Shown one piece after another: positions 32,952 through 41,774 of a stretch of 64,000 nt of DNA; within the stretch, counting starts at the first letter, position 1; each line of letters begins with the position of its first letter. The notes under the pieces were generated by a model, which saw only the letters and a list, made by a program, of their open reading frames with translations, searched no databases and had not been told where the DNA came from. The DNA is from JACDAN01 sp963802375 (GTDB taxonomy: Bacteria; Actinomycetota; Thermoleophilia; Gaiellales; Gaiellaceae), in assembly GCA_963802375.1 (NCBI GenBank), contig CAWDIJ010000005.1, positions 434,001 through 498,000 of the forward strand, read 5' to 3'. A program made the position numbers and the translations under genes.

Positions 32952-34055
32952 GTGAGCGAACTCGAAGAAAGGGTCCTGGAGCGAACGGCAGCGCTCGAGG
33001 AGCAGCGCGCGTTGCTCCAGGCGGTGGTCGAGAACATCCCTGCCGGGCTGCTGGTGATGGACCAGAAGGGCGTCTCGCACACCGCAAACAAGGAGGCTAT
33101 GCGGATCCTCGGAGCCGAGTCGTTGGACTCGCCGATCTTCTCGAACTGGCGGAACCTCGAGGTCTTCCGGCTCGACGGCTCACCAGTTGCGCTCGACGAG
33201 TTGCCGATCTCGCGCACGCTCGGGGCGGGCGCCGTGGTGACCGGCGAGCGCTACGAGGTCGTGCTTGCGGACCGCAGGGTGATCCTCGACGTCAGCACGG
33301 CCCCGGTCATCGCGCCATCCGGCGAGCAGACGGGGGCAGTCGCCGTCATACGCGATGCGACCGTCCGCGAGCACGCCGAGCGCGCCGAGCGAGACTTCGT
33401 GACCAACGCTGCGCACGAGCTCCAGAGCCCGCTGGCGGCGATCGTGAGCGCGATCGAGGTCCTCCAGGCAGGTGCGAAGGACGGGCCCGAGCGCGACGTG
33501 TTCCTGGGGCACATCGAACGGGAGGCCGACCGGCTGGCGCGACTCGTCCGCGCACTGCTCGTCCTCGCCCGTACGCAGATCGGCATGGAGGCGCCGCGAG
33601 ACGAGCTGGTCGCCCTGTGCCCGCTTCTCGAGGAGATCCGTGCCGGGTTGCGGGTGCCGTCGGACGTGGAGCTGGTAATCGACTGTCCCGGCGACCTTGC
33701 GGTGGTGACGAACCGCGAGCTCGTGGAGCAGGCCGTCGTGAACCTCGCCGAGAACGCAGCCAAGCAGACGGAGAGCGGTCGGATCGTGCTCAGCGGCGCG
33801 GACCTGGGGGAAGGGACTGTCGAGATTGCCGTGTCCGACACGGGGCCAGGCATTCCCGCTCCAGAGCGATCTCGGATCTTCGACCGCTTCTACCGGAGCG
33901 ACGCCGACTCGAAGCCCGGTTTCGGGCTCGGTCTGGCGATCGTGCGTGCGGTCGCCGACGCGCTCGACGGCGAGCTCGCGATCGAGTCGGAGGTCGGAAG
34001 CGGCACGACGATCCGCGTGCGTCTCCGCAACGCTGCTGCGATGGTGTCGAAATGA
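32952..34055 (+). CDS. PAS-domain sensor histidine kinase without membrane segments
   Basis: Two-component sensor, about 367 residues. A short coiled coil (SELEERVLERTAALEEQRAL) is followed by a PAS domain (about 20-140, VVENIPAGLLVMDQKGVSHT), the HisKA helix with the phosphorylated histidine in NAAHELQSPLAAI, and an HATPase domain with NLAENAAKQ (N box), SDTGPGIP (G1) and GFGLGLAIVRA (G2). No membrane helix is seen, so it should sense a cytosolic or diffusible cue. I prefer the GTG at 32952 to the ATG 30 bases upstream, weakly. Overlaps the response regulator gene by four bases. Confidence 0.92.
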   Translation: MSELEERVLERTAALEEQRALLQAVVENIPAGLLVMDQKGVSHTANKEAMRILGAESLDSPIFSNWRNLEVFRLDGSPVALDELPISRTLGAGAVVTGERYEVVLADRRVILDVSTAPVIAPSGEQTGAVAVIRDATVREHAERAERDFVTNAAHELQSPLAAIVSAIEVLQAGAKDGPERDVFLGHIEREADRLARLVRALLVLARTQIGMEAPRDELVALCPLLEEIRAGLRVPSDVELVIDCPGDLAVVTNRELVEQAVVNLAENAAKQTESGRIVLSGADLGEGTVEIAVSDTGPGIPAPERSRIFDRFYRSDADSKPGFGLGLAIVRAVADALDGELAIESEVGSGTTIRVRLRNAAAMVSK

Positions 34056-34771
34056 GCCGCGTCCTGGTCGTCGACGACGAGCCCGCGATCCGCGACGCCG
34101 TCGAGTACGCGCTTCGGAGCGAGGGATTCCAGGTCCAGAGCACCGACGACGGCGAGGCGGGCCTTCGCGCAGCACTCGCGGACGAGTTCGACGTCGTGGT
34201 CCTCGACCTCATGCTTCCGAGGATGTCCGGCATGGAGGTCTGCCGCCGCCTTCGGAGCGAGAGCGCGGTCCCGATCATCATGCTGACCGCGAAGGGAGCG
34301 GAGCTCGACCGGGTGCTCGGCCTGGAGATCGGCGCCGACGACTACTTAACGAAGCCGTTCTCCATGGCCGAGCTGATCGGACGGATCAGGGCGATCCTGC
34401 GGCGCCGCGAGCTCGACCGGTCGGGCGCGGCGAGCGTCCTTCGCGTCGGCGACCTCGAGCTCGATCCGATCCGCCACGAGGTCACGCTCGGAGGCCGGCC
34501 GATGCGGCTGACGCCATCCGAGTTCAAGTTGCTGCTCCTTCTCGCCAAGCAGCCCGAGCGAGTGTTCAGCCGTCGAGAGATCATGCAGCACCTCTGGGAT
34601 TCCACGTACGTCGGCGACCAGCGCGCGTGCGACATCCACGTGTCCAATCTCCGGCAGAAGATCGAGGAGGACCCGGGCGACCCTCGGCGTGTGATCACCA
34701 TTCGTGGCGTCGGATACAAGCTCTCGGCGATCCACTCCTCTGTGAGCGAATCCACAGGCTTCCACAGCTGA
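34052..34771 (+). CDS. OmpR/PhoB-family response regulator
   Basis: DNA-binding partner of the preceding kinase; 239 residues. Receiver domain (1-120): VDDEP acidic pocket, phospho-accepting aspartate in VVVLDLMLPRMSGMEV, TAK and the KPF lysine. Winged-helix effector domain (about 138-230): RLTPSEFKLLLLLAKQPERVF, YVGDQRACDIHVSNLRQKIE and the wing GVGYKL. PhoP/RegX3-like in layout, but no target site was recognised nearby. Confidence 0.94.
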   Translation: MSRVLVVDDEPAIRDAVEYALRSEGFQVQSTDDGEAGLRAALADEFDVVVLDLMLPRMSGMEVCRRLRSESAVPIIMLTAKGAELDRVLGLEIGADDYLTKPFSMAELIGRIRAILRRRELDRSGAASVLRVGDLELDPIRHEVTLGGRPMRLTPSEFKLLLLLAKQPERVFSRREIMQHLWDSTYVGDQRACDIHVSNLRQKIEEDPGDPRRVITIRGVGYKLSAIHSSVSESTGFHS

Positions 34772-34802
34772 ACGCCCAGGAAACCGCGGCTACGGTGAGC
34801 CT

Positions 34803-35159
34803 ATGGAGCTCGACTTCGAGCTGAAGACGGCGGGCATCGGAAACGACGCCTTCGTCGTCTCGGTCAGCGGCGAGGCCGACCTGTACCGCGCGCCGGAGCT
34901 GGAGGAGGAGCTGCGGGACGTACTCCAGCTCGGCGGCTCTTCGGTCGTCGTCGACCTCGCCGAGGTTGGCTTCATCGACTCGTCCGTGCTGGGCCTCCTC
35001 CTCCGGTACCAGCCCCGATTCCGGGACCGCGGCGGCGATCTCGTGCTCGTCTCCGACGACCGCCGGATCCTGCGCACGCTGCAGATCATGGGGCTGGACC
35101 GGCACTTTCGGATCGAGAACCGGCTCGGCGACGCGGTGGCGGAGCTCGCAGGCCACTAG
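34803..35159 (+). CDS. STAS-domain anti-sigma factor antagonist-like protein
   Basis: A 118-residue single STAS domain. VSGEADLYRAPELEEELRDVL, VVVDLAEVGFIDSSVLGLLL (the first Ser of DSS is the usual phosphorylation site) and LQIMGLDRHFRI match SpoIIAA/RsbV-like proteins that release sigma factors when dephosphorylated. No matching anti-sigma kinase or sigma gene is in the window, so partners must lie elsewhere. It is 31 bp after the response regulator, and may share its transcript. Confidence 0.9.
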   Translation: MELDFELKTAGIGNDAFVVSVSGEADLYRAPELEEELRDVLQLGGSSVVVDLAEVGFIDSSVLGLLLRYQPRFRDRGGDLVLVSDDRRILRTLQIMGLDRHFRIENRLGDAVAELAGH

Positions 35160-35228
35160 AGGCGGAAGCCCGGGCGGATGCGCTAGTACCAGGCTCCGCG
35201 CCGGACCGGCAGCACAGTTGCCGTTGCC

Positions 35229-36368
35229 TCAAACGAGAGATCCCTCGAGTGCCTCACCAACAGCCAGGACAAGCGCGTCCTGGCCCGGGCGGCCGACCAC
35301 CTGCACGGAGGCGGGAAGGCCGTCCTCCGCCGTACCGGCCGGAAGGGCCAGGGCCGGCCAGCCGAGCGCATTGAACGGGTACGTGAACCGGATCAGGTCC
35401 TCGCGGATCTTCAGCTCGTCGTCCGGAAGCGGTGGAGCGACGAAGGCGAGGGTCGGCGTGAGCAGAAGGTCGAGATCGCCCATCGCGGCCTCCGCTTCGA
35501 TCCGGTAGGCGTTACGCCGGTCGAGCGCCTCCGCCGCCTCGGCGTCGGTGACCTTGAGACAGAGCTCGATCTTCGTCCGAACGTTCTCGCCGTAGCTGTC
35601 GGCGCTCCCGGCGAAGAGGTCGCGGTGGACGTCGGCGACCTCGCGCATGAACGCGTTGCCGATGGCCTCCGGGAGCGGGAACTCGTCTGCGCGGGCATCG
35701 AGCAGCGCCGCGGCTTCGCGGATCCGGTCGCCGACGAGGGGCGCGCAGCGATCGGCCCAGGCGACCCCGACGGAGACTCGACGTGCCGGCTCGCGCTTGA
35801 ACTCCGGGGCCAGCGCATCGAGCATCGCGGCGCAGTCGGCGACCGTGCGAGCCATCGGGCCTGCGTGGTCGAAGGTCGGCGCGAGCGGGAAGCAGCCGTC
35901 GAGCGGGACGAGGTCGTACGTGGGTTTGAACCCGACGATCCCGCAGCAGGCGGCAGGGATCCGGATCGAGCCCCCGGAGTCGCTGCCGAGCGCTGCGTCG
36001 ACGAGCCCGGCTGCGAGCGCGGCCGCCGAGCCTCCGCTCGAGCCCCCGGCGATCCGGCCTGGCGCGATCGGGTTCGGGACGGTTCCGAAGTGCGGGTTCT
36101 GCGAGGTGACCCCGTACGCGAACTCGTGGAGGTTCGTCTTGCCGACGTTCACGTAGCCGGCGCGCTCGAGGCGGAGGAGCGCCTCGGCGCTCCGGTCGGG
36201 CACGTAGTCGGCGAAGAGGATCGACCCGTAGGTGGTCGTCAGGCCCGCCGTGTCGAAGAGATCCTTGACGGCGAGCCGAGGCCCGCCCGTCCGAGGAAGC
36301 TCGTCAGGCTCGGCGAGGAAGATCCCGTCCACGGAGGGTCGTTGGTGTCGGACACCGCGGACTGTCAA
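35229..36368 (-). CDS. Amidase signature family enzyme
   Basis: Hydrolase with the Ser-cisSer-Lys triad, 379 residues (short for the family). Lysine in RLAVKDLFDTAGL, the glycine-serine stretch GRIAGGSSGGSAAALAAGL, and the nucleophile region ALGSDSGGSIRIPAACCG are all present. It could be a GatA-like amidotransferase subunit or a stand-alone amide hydrolase; absence of gatB/gatC neighbours favours the latter. The start is a TTG (MTVRGVRH); no better start is seen. Confidence 0.9.
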   Translation of the reverse strand: MTVRGVRHQRPSVDGIFLAEPDELPRTGGPRLAVKDLFDTAGLTTTYGSILFADYVPDRSAEALLRLERAGYVNVGKTNLHEFAYGVTSQNPHFGTVPNPIAPGRIAGGSSGGSAAALAAGLVDAALGSDSGGSIRIPAACCGIVGFKPTYDLVPLDGCFPLAPTFDHAGPMARTVADCAAMLDALAPEFKREPARRVSVGVAWADRCAPLVGDRIREAAALLDARADEFPLPEAIGNAFMREVADVHRDLFAGSADSYGENVRTKIELCLKVTDAEAAEALDRRNAYRIEAEAAMGDLDLLLTPTLAFVAPPLPDDELKIREDLIRFTYPFNALGWPALALPAGTAEDGLPASVQVVGRPGQDALVLAVGEALEGSLV

Positions 36369-36412
36369 GCCCGATCTGTGTCAAGACTGAGACAACTTGT
36401 TCGGCCTCGAAT

Positions 36413-36427
36413 CGGCTCGGCGAGCCG
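36413..36427 (-). terminator. Hairpin after the cytochrome oxidase operon
   Basis: CGGCTC-GGC-GAGCCG forms a perfect six-pair hairpin directly after the stop of the small membrane protein gene, where the ctaC-ctaD-ctaB unit would end. No T-run follows, so if it terminates transcription it is of the weak GC-only kind usual in actinobacteria. Confidence 0.4.
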
Positions 36428-36631
36428 CTAGGCCAGGGCCAGATAGACGAATGCGACCGCCCAGGTGCCAGCGAAGAGCAGCACGAAGAGGCCGAACAGC
36501 GCCCAGCCGAGCTCCGTGTTCTTCTTGGCCAGCGCGGCGTGCGGATCCTCGGGCTCGACAGGATCAACCGGCTCCGGCACCGCCTCGGCCGGCGGCGGCT
36601 CCTCGACCGGCTCGGTCAGGTGGTCGGTCAC
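36428..36631 (-). CDS. Small single-span membrane protein of the oxidase operon
   Basis: A 67-residue protein. The first 35 residues are acidic and proline-rich (about VTDHLTEPVEEPPPAEA), followed by KKNTELGWALFGLFVLLFAG and a single membrane helix to the end. Its GTG overlaps ctaB by four bases, so it is translated with the oxidase genes. By position it may be an accessory or small structural subunit of cytochrome oxidase (actinobacterial oxidases have a small subunit IV), but it lacks recognisable homology. Confidence 0.65.
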   Translation of the reverse strand: MTDHLTEPVEEPPPAEAVPEPVDPVEPEDPHAALAKKNTELGWALFGLFVLLFAGTWAVAFVYLALA

Positions 36632-37704
36632 AGAACCACCATCGGGTCGACGGCCAGGGCCACGAAGAGCAGGGCGAGATAGGCGAGGGAGTAGTGGAAC
36701 AGCCGTCCCGCCTGGGGCGGAGCCGTCGAGCGCCAGAGTTGGATTGCGAGCCGGATGAACTGCCCCCCGAGCACCACCGCGGCGACCAGGTAGAGCCAGC
36801 CGAAGGTCCCGGTCAAAGCCGGCACGAGCGTCAGCGCGACGAGGACGACCGTGTACAGGAGCACCTGCCTCGCCGTCTCGCGGTCGCCGCGCACGACCGG
36901 CAGCATCGGGATGCGCGCCGCGGCGTAGTCGCGCTTGATCAGCAGCGCCAGCGCCCAGAAGTGCGGCGGCGTCCAGAAGAACACGATCAGGAACAGAAAC
37001 AGCGCCGGCAGCGCGAGGTTGCCGGTCGCAGCCGCATAGCCGACGAGCGGCGGAACCGCCCCGGCTGCGCCGCCGATGACGATGTTCTGCGGCGTCGAGC
37101 GCTTGAGCCAGCGGGTGTAGACCAGGACGTAGAACAGGTTCCCGACCAGCGCGAGGCACGCAGTCAGCACGTTGACCGCCGACGCCAGGAGGACGAAGGA
37201 GAGCGCCGATAGGGCCAGCCCGAACTCGAGCGCGAGCTCCGGGCTCACGCGGCCGTCGGCGACCGGCCGCGAGCTCGTCCGCTTCATCGAGCGGTCGATG
37301 TCCCGGTCGAGCACGTGGTTCAAGGCGCTCGCGCCGCCGCAAGCCAGTGCCAGCCCGAGCATCGCTGCGAGGAAGAGACCCGGCGCAGGAAACCCTTGTG
37401 TTCCAACGCACATGCCCGCCGCCCCCGTCAGGAGCAGCAGCGACATGATCCGTGGCTTCGTCAGCGCCACGTAATCCCGCCAGGACACGCGTCCCGGACG
37501 CTCGCCGCGGTAGAGGAGGGCCGTGGCCACGGCGGTCGCGGCTGCGGCCACCGCGGCCAGCGAAACGTGGAGAAACGGCGACCACCAGCTGGCTACGGCC
37601 GCAAGGAACAACAAGAGAGCCACGCTCGTCACATGGAACACAAGCCGGTCGGCCCACCAGGCGCGCACGAGCATCGCAACGAGCAGCGGCAGCGCCACGA
37701 GCAC
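36628..37704 (-). CDS. ctaB: Protoheme IX farnesyltransferase with vestigial CtaA-like N-terminus
   Basis: Makes heme O from heme B for the oxidase; 358 residues from GTG 37704. The UbiA core (about 75-358) has LTKPRIMSLLLLTGAAGM, the prenyl-diphosphate motif LNHVLDRDIDRSMKRTSSRP, and WTPPHFWALALLIKRDY. The extra N-terminal membrane helices carry HR and LH pairs like half of heme A synthase (CtaA). Upstream of 37704 the same frame continues as hydrophobic coding-like sequence for 52 codons with no start codon, while a GTG at 37864 with a good AAAGGAG site is in another frame; an indel is likely. Confidence 0.88.
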   Translation of the reverse strand: MLVALPLLVAMLVRAWWADRLVFHVTSVALLLFLAAVASWWSPFLHVSLAAVAAAATAVATALLYRGERPGRVSWRDYVALTKPRIMSLLLLTGAAGMCVGTQGFPAPGLFLAAMLGLALACGGASALNHVLDRDIDRSMKRTSSRPVADGRVSPELALEFGLALSALSFVLLASAVNVLTACLALVGNLFYVLVYTRWLKRSTPQNIVIGGAAGAVPPLVGYAAATGNLALPALFLFLIVFFWTPPHFWALALLIKRDYAAARIPMLPVVRGDRETARQVLLYTVVLVALTLVPALTGTFGWLYLVAAVVLGGQFIRLAIQLWRSTAPPQAGRLFHYSLAYLALLFVALAVDPMVVL

Positions 37705-37868
37705 GAGCGCGCGGTGGGCGATGCCGAGCTCGCCACTGGCGACGACGAGGACGACGGCTACGGACGCACCCAGTCCGCACAGCCGGAGCCAGGGCCCGGC
37801 CGCGAAGCGGCCCGTCCGCGAAGCGGACCAGGTGGAGGGGGTCTGGGGGAACCGGAAGGTTCACCCAG

Positions 37869-39503
37869 CTATCTCCTTTCCCCGATCCTGCGCCGCAGAT
37901 CCCGCAAGGGCCGCGCGCTCGTCACGTACGGAACCTTGTCGAAGTTGTGGGGCGGCGGCGGCGAGGTCGTGTACCACTCGAGCGTGTCCGCCAGCCACGG
38001 GTCGTTCGGCGCCCGCGGCTCGCGCCCCTTGCGCGACCAGAAGACGTTGCACACGAAGACCAGGATCCCGAGCCCCATGATGTACGAGCCGATCGTCGAG
38101 ACCAGGTTGTACTCCGCCAGGAGATCGGCGTCGCGGTAGTTGTAGACGCGCCGGGGCATCCCGAGCAGTCCCATCATGTGCTGCGGGAAGAACGTGAGGT
38201 TGAAGCCGACGAAGGTGAGCCAGAAGTGCCACTTGCCGAGCTTCTCGTTCAGGATCCGGCCGAACATCTTCGGCCACCAGTAGTAGAGCGCGGCGAAGAC
38301 GCCGAACATCGAGCCGCCGAACAGGACGTAGTGCAGGTGCGCGACGATGAAGTACGAGTCGTGCACCTGCCAGTCGAACGGGAAGACGGCGACGTAGATC
38401 CCCGACAGGCCTCCGATCGTGAACACGGCGACGAAGCCGAGCGCGAAGAGCATGGCCGTATCGAAGATCAGGTTGCCGCGCCAGGTCGTCGCGATCCAGT
38501 TGAAGATCTTCACCCCGGTCGGAACCGCGATCGTGAGCGACGCGATCATGAACCAGACCTGCAACCCGAGCGGCAAGCCCACCGTGAACATGTGGTGGCC
38601 CCACACGAGCAGCGAGTAGAAGCCGATCGCCACCGTCGAGAACGCGATCGCCTTGTACCCGAAGATCGGCTTGCGCGCGAAGACCGGGATCACCTCGGAG
38701 ACGATCCCCATCGCGGGCAGGATCATGACGTAGACCTCGGGGTGGCCGAAGAACCAGAAGACGTGCTGGTAGAGGATCGGGTCGCCGCCTTCGTCGGGCG
38801 TGAAGAAGCTCGTCAGGTCGGCCCGGTCGAGCAGCAGCATGGTGAGACCCGCGGTCAGTGCCGGGAGCACCACCACGAGCAGCGCCGCGTAGATCTCGAT
38901 CGACCAGACGAAGAGCGGCAGGCGCATCCAGGTCATGCCGGCCGTGCGCATGTTGTGAATCGTCGCGACGAGATTTATCGCCCCGGCCAGCGACGAGATC
39001 GAGAGGATGTGCAGGCCGACGATCCAGAGGTCCTGGCCGTTGCCTGCGACCTCGGCGGAGAATGGTGGATACCCCGTCCAGCCCGACTGGGCGGCGCCTC
39101 CATCGGCGAAGAAACTCCCAAGGAGCACGATCCCGCCGAACAGGAACAGCCAGTAGGAAAGCGCGTTCAGGCGCGGGAACGCCATGTCGGCGGCGCCGAT
39201 CATCAGCGGGACCAGGTAGTTCGCGAAGCCGGCGAAGATCGGGACGACGACGAGGAAGATCATCGTCGTGCCGTGCATCGTGAAGAGCTGGTTGTAGTCG
39301 TCGCGAACGACGAAATCCATGTCGGGCGTCGCGAGCTGCGTTCGAATCAGAAGGGCCATCACACCGCCGGCCAGGAAGAACACGAGGCTCGTGACGATGT
39401 AGAGGATCCCGATCCGCTTGTGATCGACGGTCGCGACCCAGCTGGCGAACCGGCCGGCCGTCCACGGAACCGGGTAGGTCGGCGTCTCGGCGCGGGTCGC
39501 CAC
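37869..39503 (-). CDS. ctaD: Cytochrome c oxidase subunit I
   Basis: Catalytic subunit of the aa3-type terminal oxidase; 544 residues, twelve membrane helices. Heme and copper ligands lie in MHGTTMIFL, HVFWFFGHPEVYVMILP (CuB His and the cross-linked Tyr), WGHHMFTVGLP and VAHLHYVLFGG. The GTG start at 39503 overlaps the subunit II stop by one base. K- and D-channel residues look conserved by eye but were not aligned. Subunit III is missing from this cluster. Confidence 0.96.
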   Translation of the reverse strand: MATRAETPTYPVPWTAGRFASWVATVDHKRIGILYIVTSLVFFLAGGVMALLIRTQLATPDMDFVVRDDYNQLFTMHGTTMIFLVVVPIFAGFANYLVPLMIGAADMAFPRLNALSYWLFLFGGIVLLGSFFADGGAAQSGWTGYPPFSAEVAGNGQDLWIVGLHILSISSLAGAINLVATIHNMRTAGMTWMRLPLFVWSIEIYAALLVVVLPALTAGLTMLLLDRADLTSFFTPDEGGDPILYQHVFWFFGHPEVYVMILPAMGIVSEVIPVFARKPIFGYKAIAFSTVAIGFYSLLVWGHHMFTVGLPLGLQVWFMIASLTIAVPTGVKIFNWIATTWRGNLIFDTAMLFALGFVAVFTIGGLSGIYVAVFPFDWQVHDSYFIVAHLHYVLFGGSMFGVFAALYYWWPKMFGRILNEKLGKWHFWLTFVGFNLTFFPQHMMGLLGMPRRVYNYRDADLLAEYNLVSTIGSYIMGLGILVFVCNVFWSRKGREPRAPNDPWLADTLEWYTTSPPPPHNFDKVPYVTSARPLRDLRRRIGERR

Positions 39504-40438
39504 TAGCTCTCCTCCGGGAACCGCTCGCGCAGGTAGTCGGTCAGCGCCTCCATCTGGAAGTCCTCCCACTCCTCCCCGATCGCGGGCATCCTCCCGCGGC
39601 CGTTGCGGACGATCTCCGCGATCGCCTCGGGATCGGCGACGCTCGCGGACGTGAAGCCGGGCCCGATCAGGCCTTCACCCTCCGGGCCGTGGCACTTGCT
39701 GCAGGCACCGACGAAGATCTGCTCGCCGAGGTCGGAGCTACCGGCCTCTTGGGCCTGCGCCTGCTCCTCGAGCCAGGAGTCGAACTCGTCGACGGGCTTC
39801 ACCTCGATCTCGGCCAGCATCGCGGCGTGCTGGATCCCGCAGAACTCGGCGCACTGGCCCTCGAAGACACCGACCTCCCGCGCCTGGAACGCCGTCTCGA
39901 TCGTCTTGCCGGGGATGGCGTCGAACTTGCCGCCGACGCCCGGCACCCAGTAGCTGTGGTTGACGTCGCTCTCCGGCGCGGTGATCTCGAGCACGACGAG
40001 CCGGCCCTGCGGCGCCACCAGCCGGTCGATACCGATCACGCCGTTCGGGTAGCGGTACTGCCAGTAGAACTGCCGGCCCTCGACCCGGACGCGCAGGTCC
40101 CCGGCCTCCGCCTCGTCCTCGAGCGTGATCCCCGGCAGCTTGTAGAAGGTGAACGCGGTCACGATCAAGAGGATTACGACCGGGACGAGCGTCCAGGCGA
40201 TCTCCAGCCTGGTCGAGCCGTGGATCTGCGGGCCTTCGACGGTGCGGTCGCGTCCCCGGCTGCGGTAGCGGATGACGAAGATCGTCAGCGGAACGGCCAC
40301 AGCGAGCAGCACGAGGGCGGCCCAGAAGGAAACGAACCAGTAAAGGTCCTCGATCCGCTCGGCGTTCGGAGACTCCGCCGTGACGGGGGTCAGGCCGGTA
40401 GCGGCGAACAGGGCTGCAGCGACCACAGGCTGCGCCAT
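39503..40438 (-). CDS. ctaC: Cytochrome c oxidase subunit II fused to cytochrome c
   Basis: Electron-entry subunit; 311 residues from ATG 40436-40438. Signal/anchor (MAQPVVAAALFAATG), two membrane helices, cupredoxin domain with the CuA motif GQCAEFCGIQHAAM and aromatic stretch GRQFYWQYRYPNG, then a C-terminal cytochrome c domain with heme motif CSKCH. The fused heme lets it accept electrons without a free cytochrome c, as in a caa3-type oxidase. Divergent from the gene at 40442 with start codons only three bases apart. Confidence 0.95.
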   Translation of the reverse strand: MAQPVVAAALFAATGLTPVTAESPNAERIEDLYWFVSFWAALVLLAVAVPLTIFVIRYRSRGRDRTVEGPQIHGSTRLEIAWTLVPVVILLIVTAFTFYKLPGITLEDEAEAGDLRVRVEGRQFYWQYRYPNGVIGIDRLVAPQGRLVVLEITAPESDVNHSYWVPGVGGKFDAIPGKTIETAFQAREVGVFEGQCAEFCGIQHAAMLAEIEVKPVDEFDSWLEEQAQAQEAGSSDLGEQIFVGACSKCHGPEGEGLIGPGFTSASVADPEAIAEIVRNGRGRMPAIGEEWEDFQMEALTDYLRERFPEES

Positions 40439-40441
40439 TCT

Positions 40442-40765
40442 ATGGGCGTGTCCGAAGACGAAGCCACATCGAGCGGCATGTCGCAAGGGGAGTCACGGGT
40501 CGGGCTCCCGGACGACGTCCCGGAGCAATTCGAGGTCTTCGTGAACGGCGTCCCCCAGCAAGCGGGGCAGGACTACCGCGTGCAGGGCAGGACACTCGTC
40601 TTCACCCGTCCGCTCGCGCAGGAGGGCCGGCTTGGTGCGCTGCGCTGGACGAGCATGTTCCTCGGCGTCGCCGGCACGTACCGGAAGCACGACACGGTCG
40701 ACGTGGTCTACGAACGGGACGGTCGGCGCGTCGTCGCGACTGGGCTCAAGCCGGAAGCTCGCTAG
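40442..40765 (+). CDS. Small hypothetical protein divergent from ctaC
   Basis: A 107-residue (or about 95-residue, from ATG 40478) soluble protein of unknown function. It is beta-rich: QFEVFVNGVPQQAGQDYRVQ, GRTLVFTRPLAQEGRLG, VAGTYRKHDTVDVVYERDG. The pattern suggests a small beta-sandwich repeated in short strands. The first ATG is separated from the ctaC start by only TCT, so a start at 40478 is more comfortable for promoters. Its TAG stop is the core of the first palindrome of the repeat pair at 40761. Confidence 0.65.
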   Translation: MGVSEDEATSSGMSQGESRVGLPDDVPEQFEVFVNGVPQQAGQDYRVQGRTLVFTRPLAQEGRLGALRWTSMFLGVAGTYRKHDTVDVVYERDGRRVVATGLKPEAR

Positions 40766-40837
40766 TAACAGAGTGTTACTAGCCTCGCAACGCCGGTCGC
40801 CGAGCCGCGGGGTGGGGCTTGTAACAGAGTGTTACTT
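40761..40837. repeat. Paired palindromes between convergent genes (locus 2)
   Basis: GCTAGTAACA-GAG-TGTTACTAGC at 40761-40783 is a perfect 10-bp inverted repeat, and GTAACA-GAG-TGTTAC at 40821-40835 a perfect 6-bp one; centres are 56 bp apart, as at 5270-5343. The first contains the TAG stop of the plus-strand gene and the second the TAA stop of the kelch gene, so the pair marks both ends of the convergent gap. Confidence 0.65.
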
Positions 40838-41770
40838 GGAAGAGAGCGCCAGCACCTCGTTCGCGCCGCTGACGGTCAGCCCCGGCTGGGGCCCGCCGGC
40901 GAGCGCGTAGGCGCGGCCTCGCCAGCCGACAAGTCCAAGGCCGTGGCGCGACGTCCGCATCCCCGGTAGCTTCGTCCACCGCCGGGTGGACGGCGAGTAG
41001 GCGTAGACGGTTCGAATCGTTCCGCCGGGCTCCTCGCCGCCGACCGAGAGGAGCCGTCCTGCGACGGAGGCCGCGGCAGTGCCGCCGCGCTTGCCCGGCA
41101 CGGGCGGAACCGCCCGCCAGCGCGCGCTGCGCGGGTCGAACGCCTCGACGACGTCCTGGTTGGTGTCGAGTCCTCCCGTTCGTCCCGCGACGGCGTAGAC
41201 CCGGCCGCCGAGCGCGGCCGCGCCGAGGTGCTCGCGCGGCCTGGGCCCGCGGATCGTCGTCCAGCGCGCCGTGTCGAAGTCGAAGGCGAAGGCGGTGCGG
41301 GCCAGCCTGCCCGGCGCCTCGACACCGCCGACGACATAGAGCTTTCCTCCCACGATGGCCGCGCCGGCCGCCGCGCGCGGCGCAGGCATCGACGGCAACG
41401 GCGTCCAGTGGCCGTGATGGAACGCGAAGGCCGTGTTGCGCGCGACGGAGCCAGGCCCATAGCCGCCGACCACGTACAGCCGGCCGGCGACTCCCGCCGA
41501 CATCGCATGATCCACGGTCACGGGAAGATCCGGAAGCCGGCGCCACCGGTTCCGTGCGGGCGAGTAGGCGTCGGCGCGCCCCGTGTTCGCACCGGTGCGC
41601 AGGAAGCCGCCGACGACGGCGATCTCCTGGCCGAGCGGTGCCGCCGTGACCTCGGTGCGGGGAACCGGAACAGGTCGTGCGGGCCGCCAAGCCGGTTGTG
41701 CCGCAGCACCCGCACCCCCCGCGACCAACACGGCGGATGCGGCTATCAGCACCAGCCTCACGGCCCGCAC
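40832..41770 (-). CDS. Secreted kelch-repeat protein
   Basis: A 312-residue predicted exported beta-propeller. The N-terminal VRLVLIAASAVLVAGGAGAAA is a signal peptide. Five to six kelch motifs follow (for example GQEIAVVGGF, GRLYVVGGYG, GKLYVVGGV, GRVYAVAGRTGG, GRLLSVGGEEPGG, GRAYALAGGPQ), each with the double glycine. Kelch propellers bind proteins or act as oxidases; no oxidase copper ligands were seen. The GTG start at 41768-41770 is divergent from the Usp gene across a hairpin-rich gap. Confidence 0.88.
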   Translation of the reverse strand: MRAVRLVLIAASAVLVAGGAGAAAQPAWRPARPVPVPRTEVTAAPLGQEIAVVGGFLRTGANTGRADAYSPARNRWRRLPDLPVTVDHAMSAGVAGRLYVVGGYGPGSVARNTAFAFHHGHWTPLPSMPAPRAAAGAAIVGGKLYVVGGVEAPGRLARTAFAFDFDTARWTTIRGPRPREHLGAAALGGRVYAVAGRTGGLDTNQDVVEAFDPRSARWRAVPPVPGKRGGTAAASVAGRLLSVGGEEPGGTIRTVYAYSPSTRRWTKLPGMRTSRHGLGLVGWRGRAYALAGGPQPGLTVSGANEVLALSSK

Positions 41771-41774
41771 TGTA

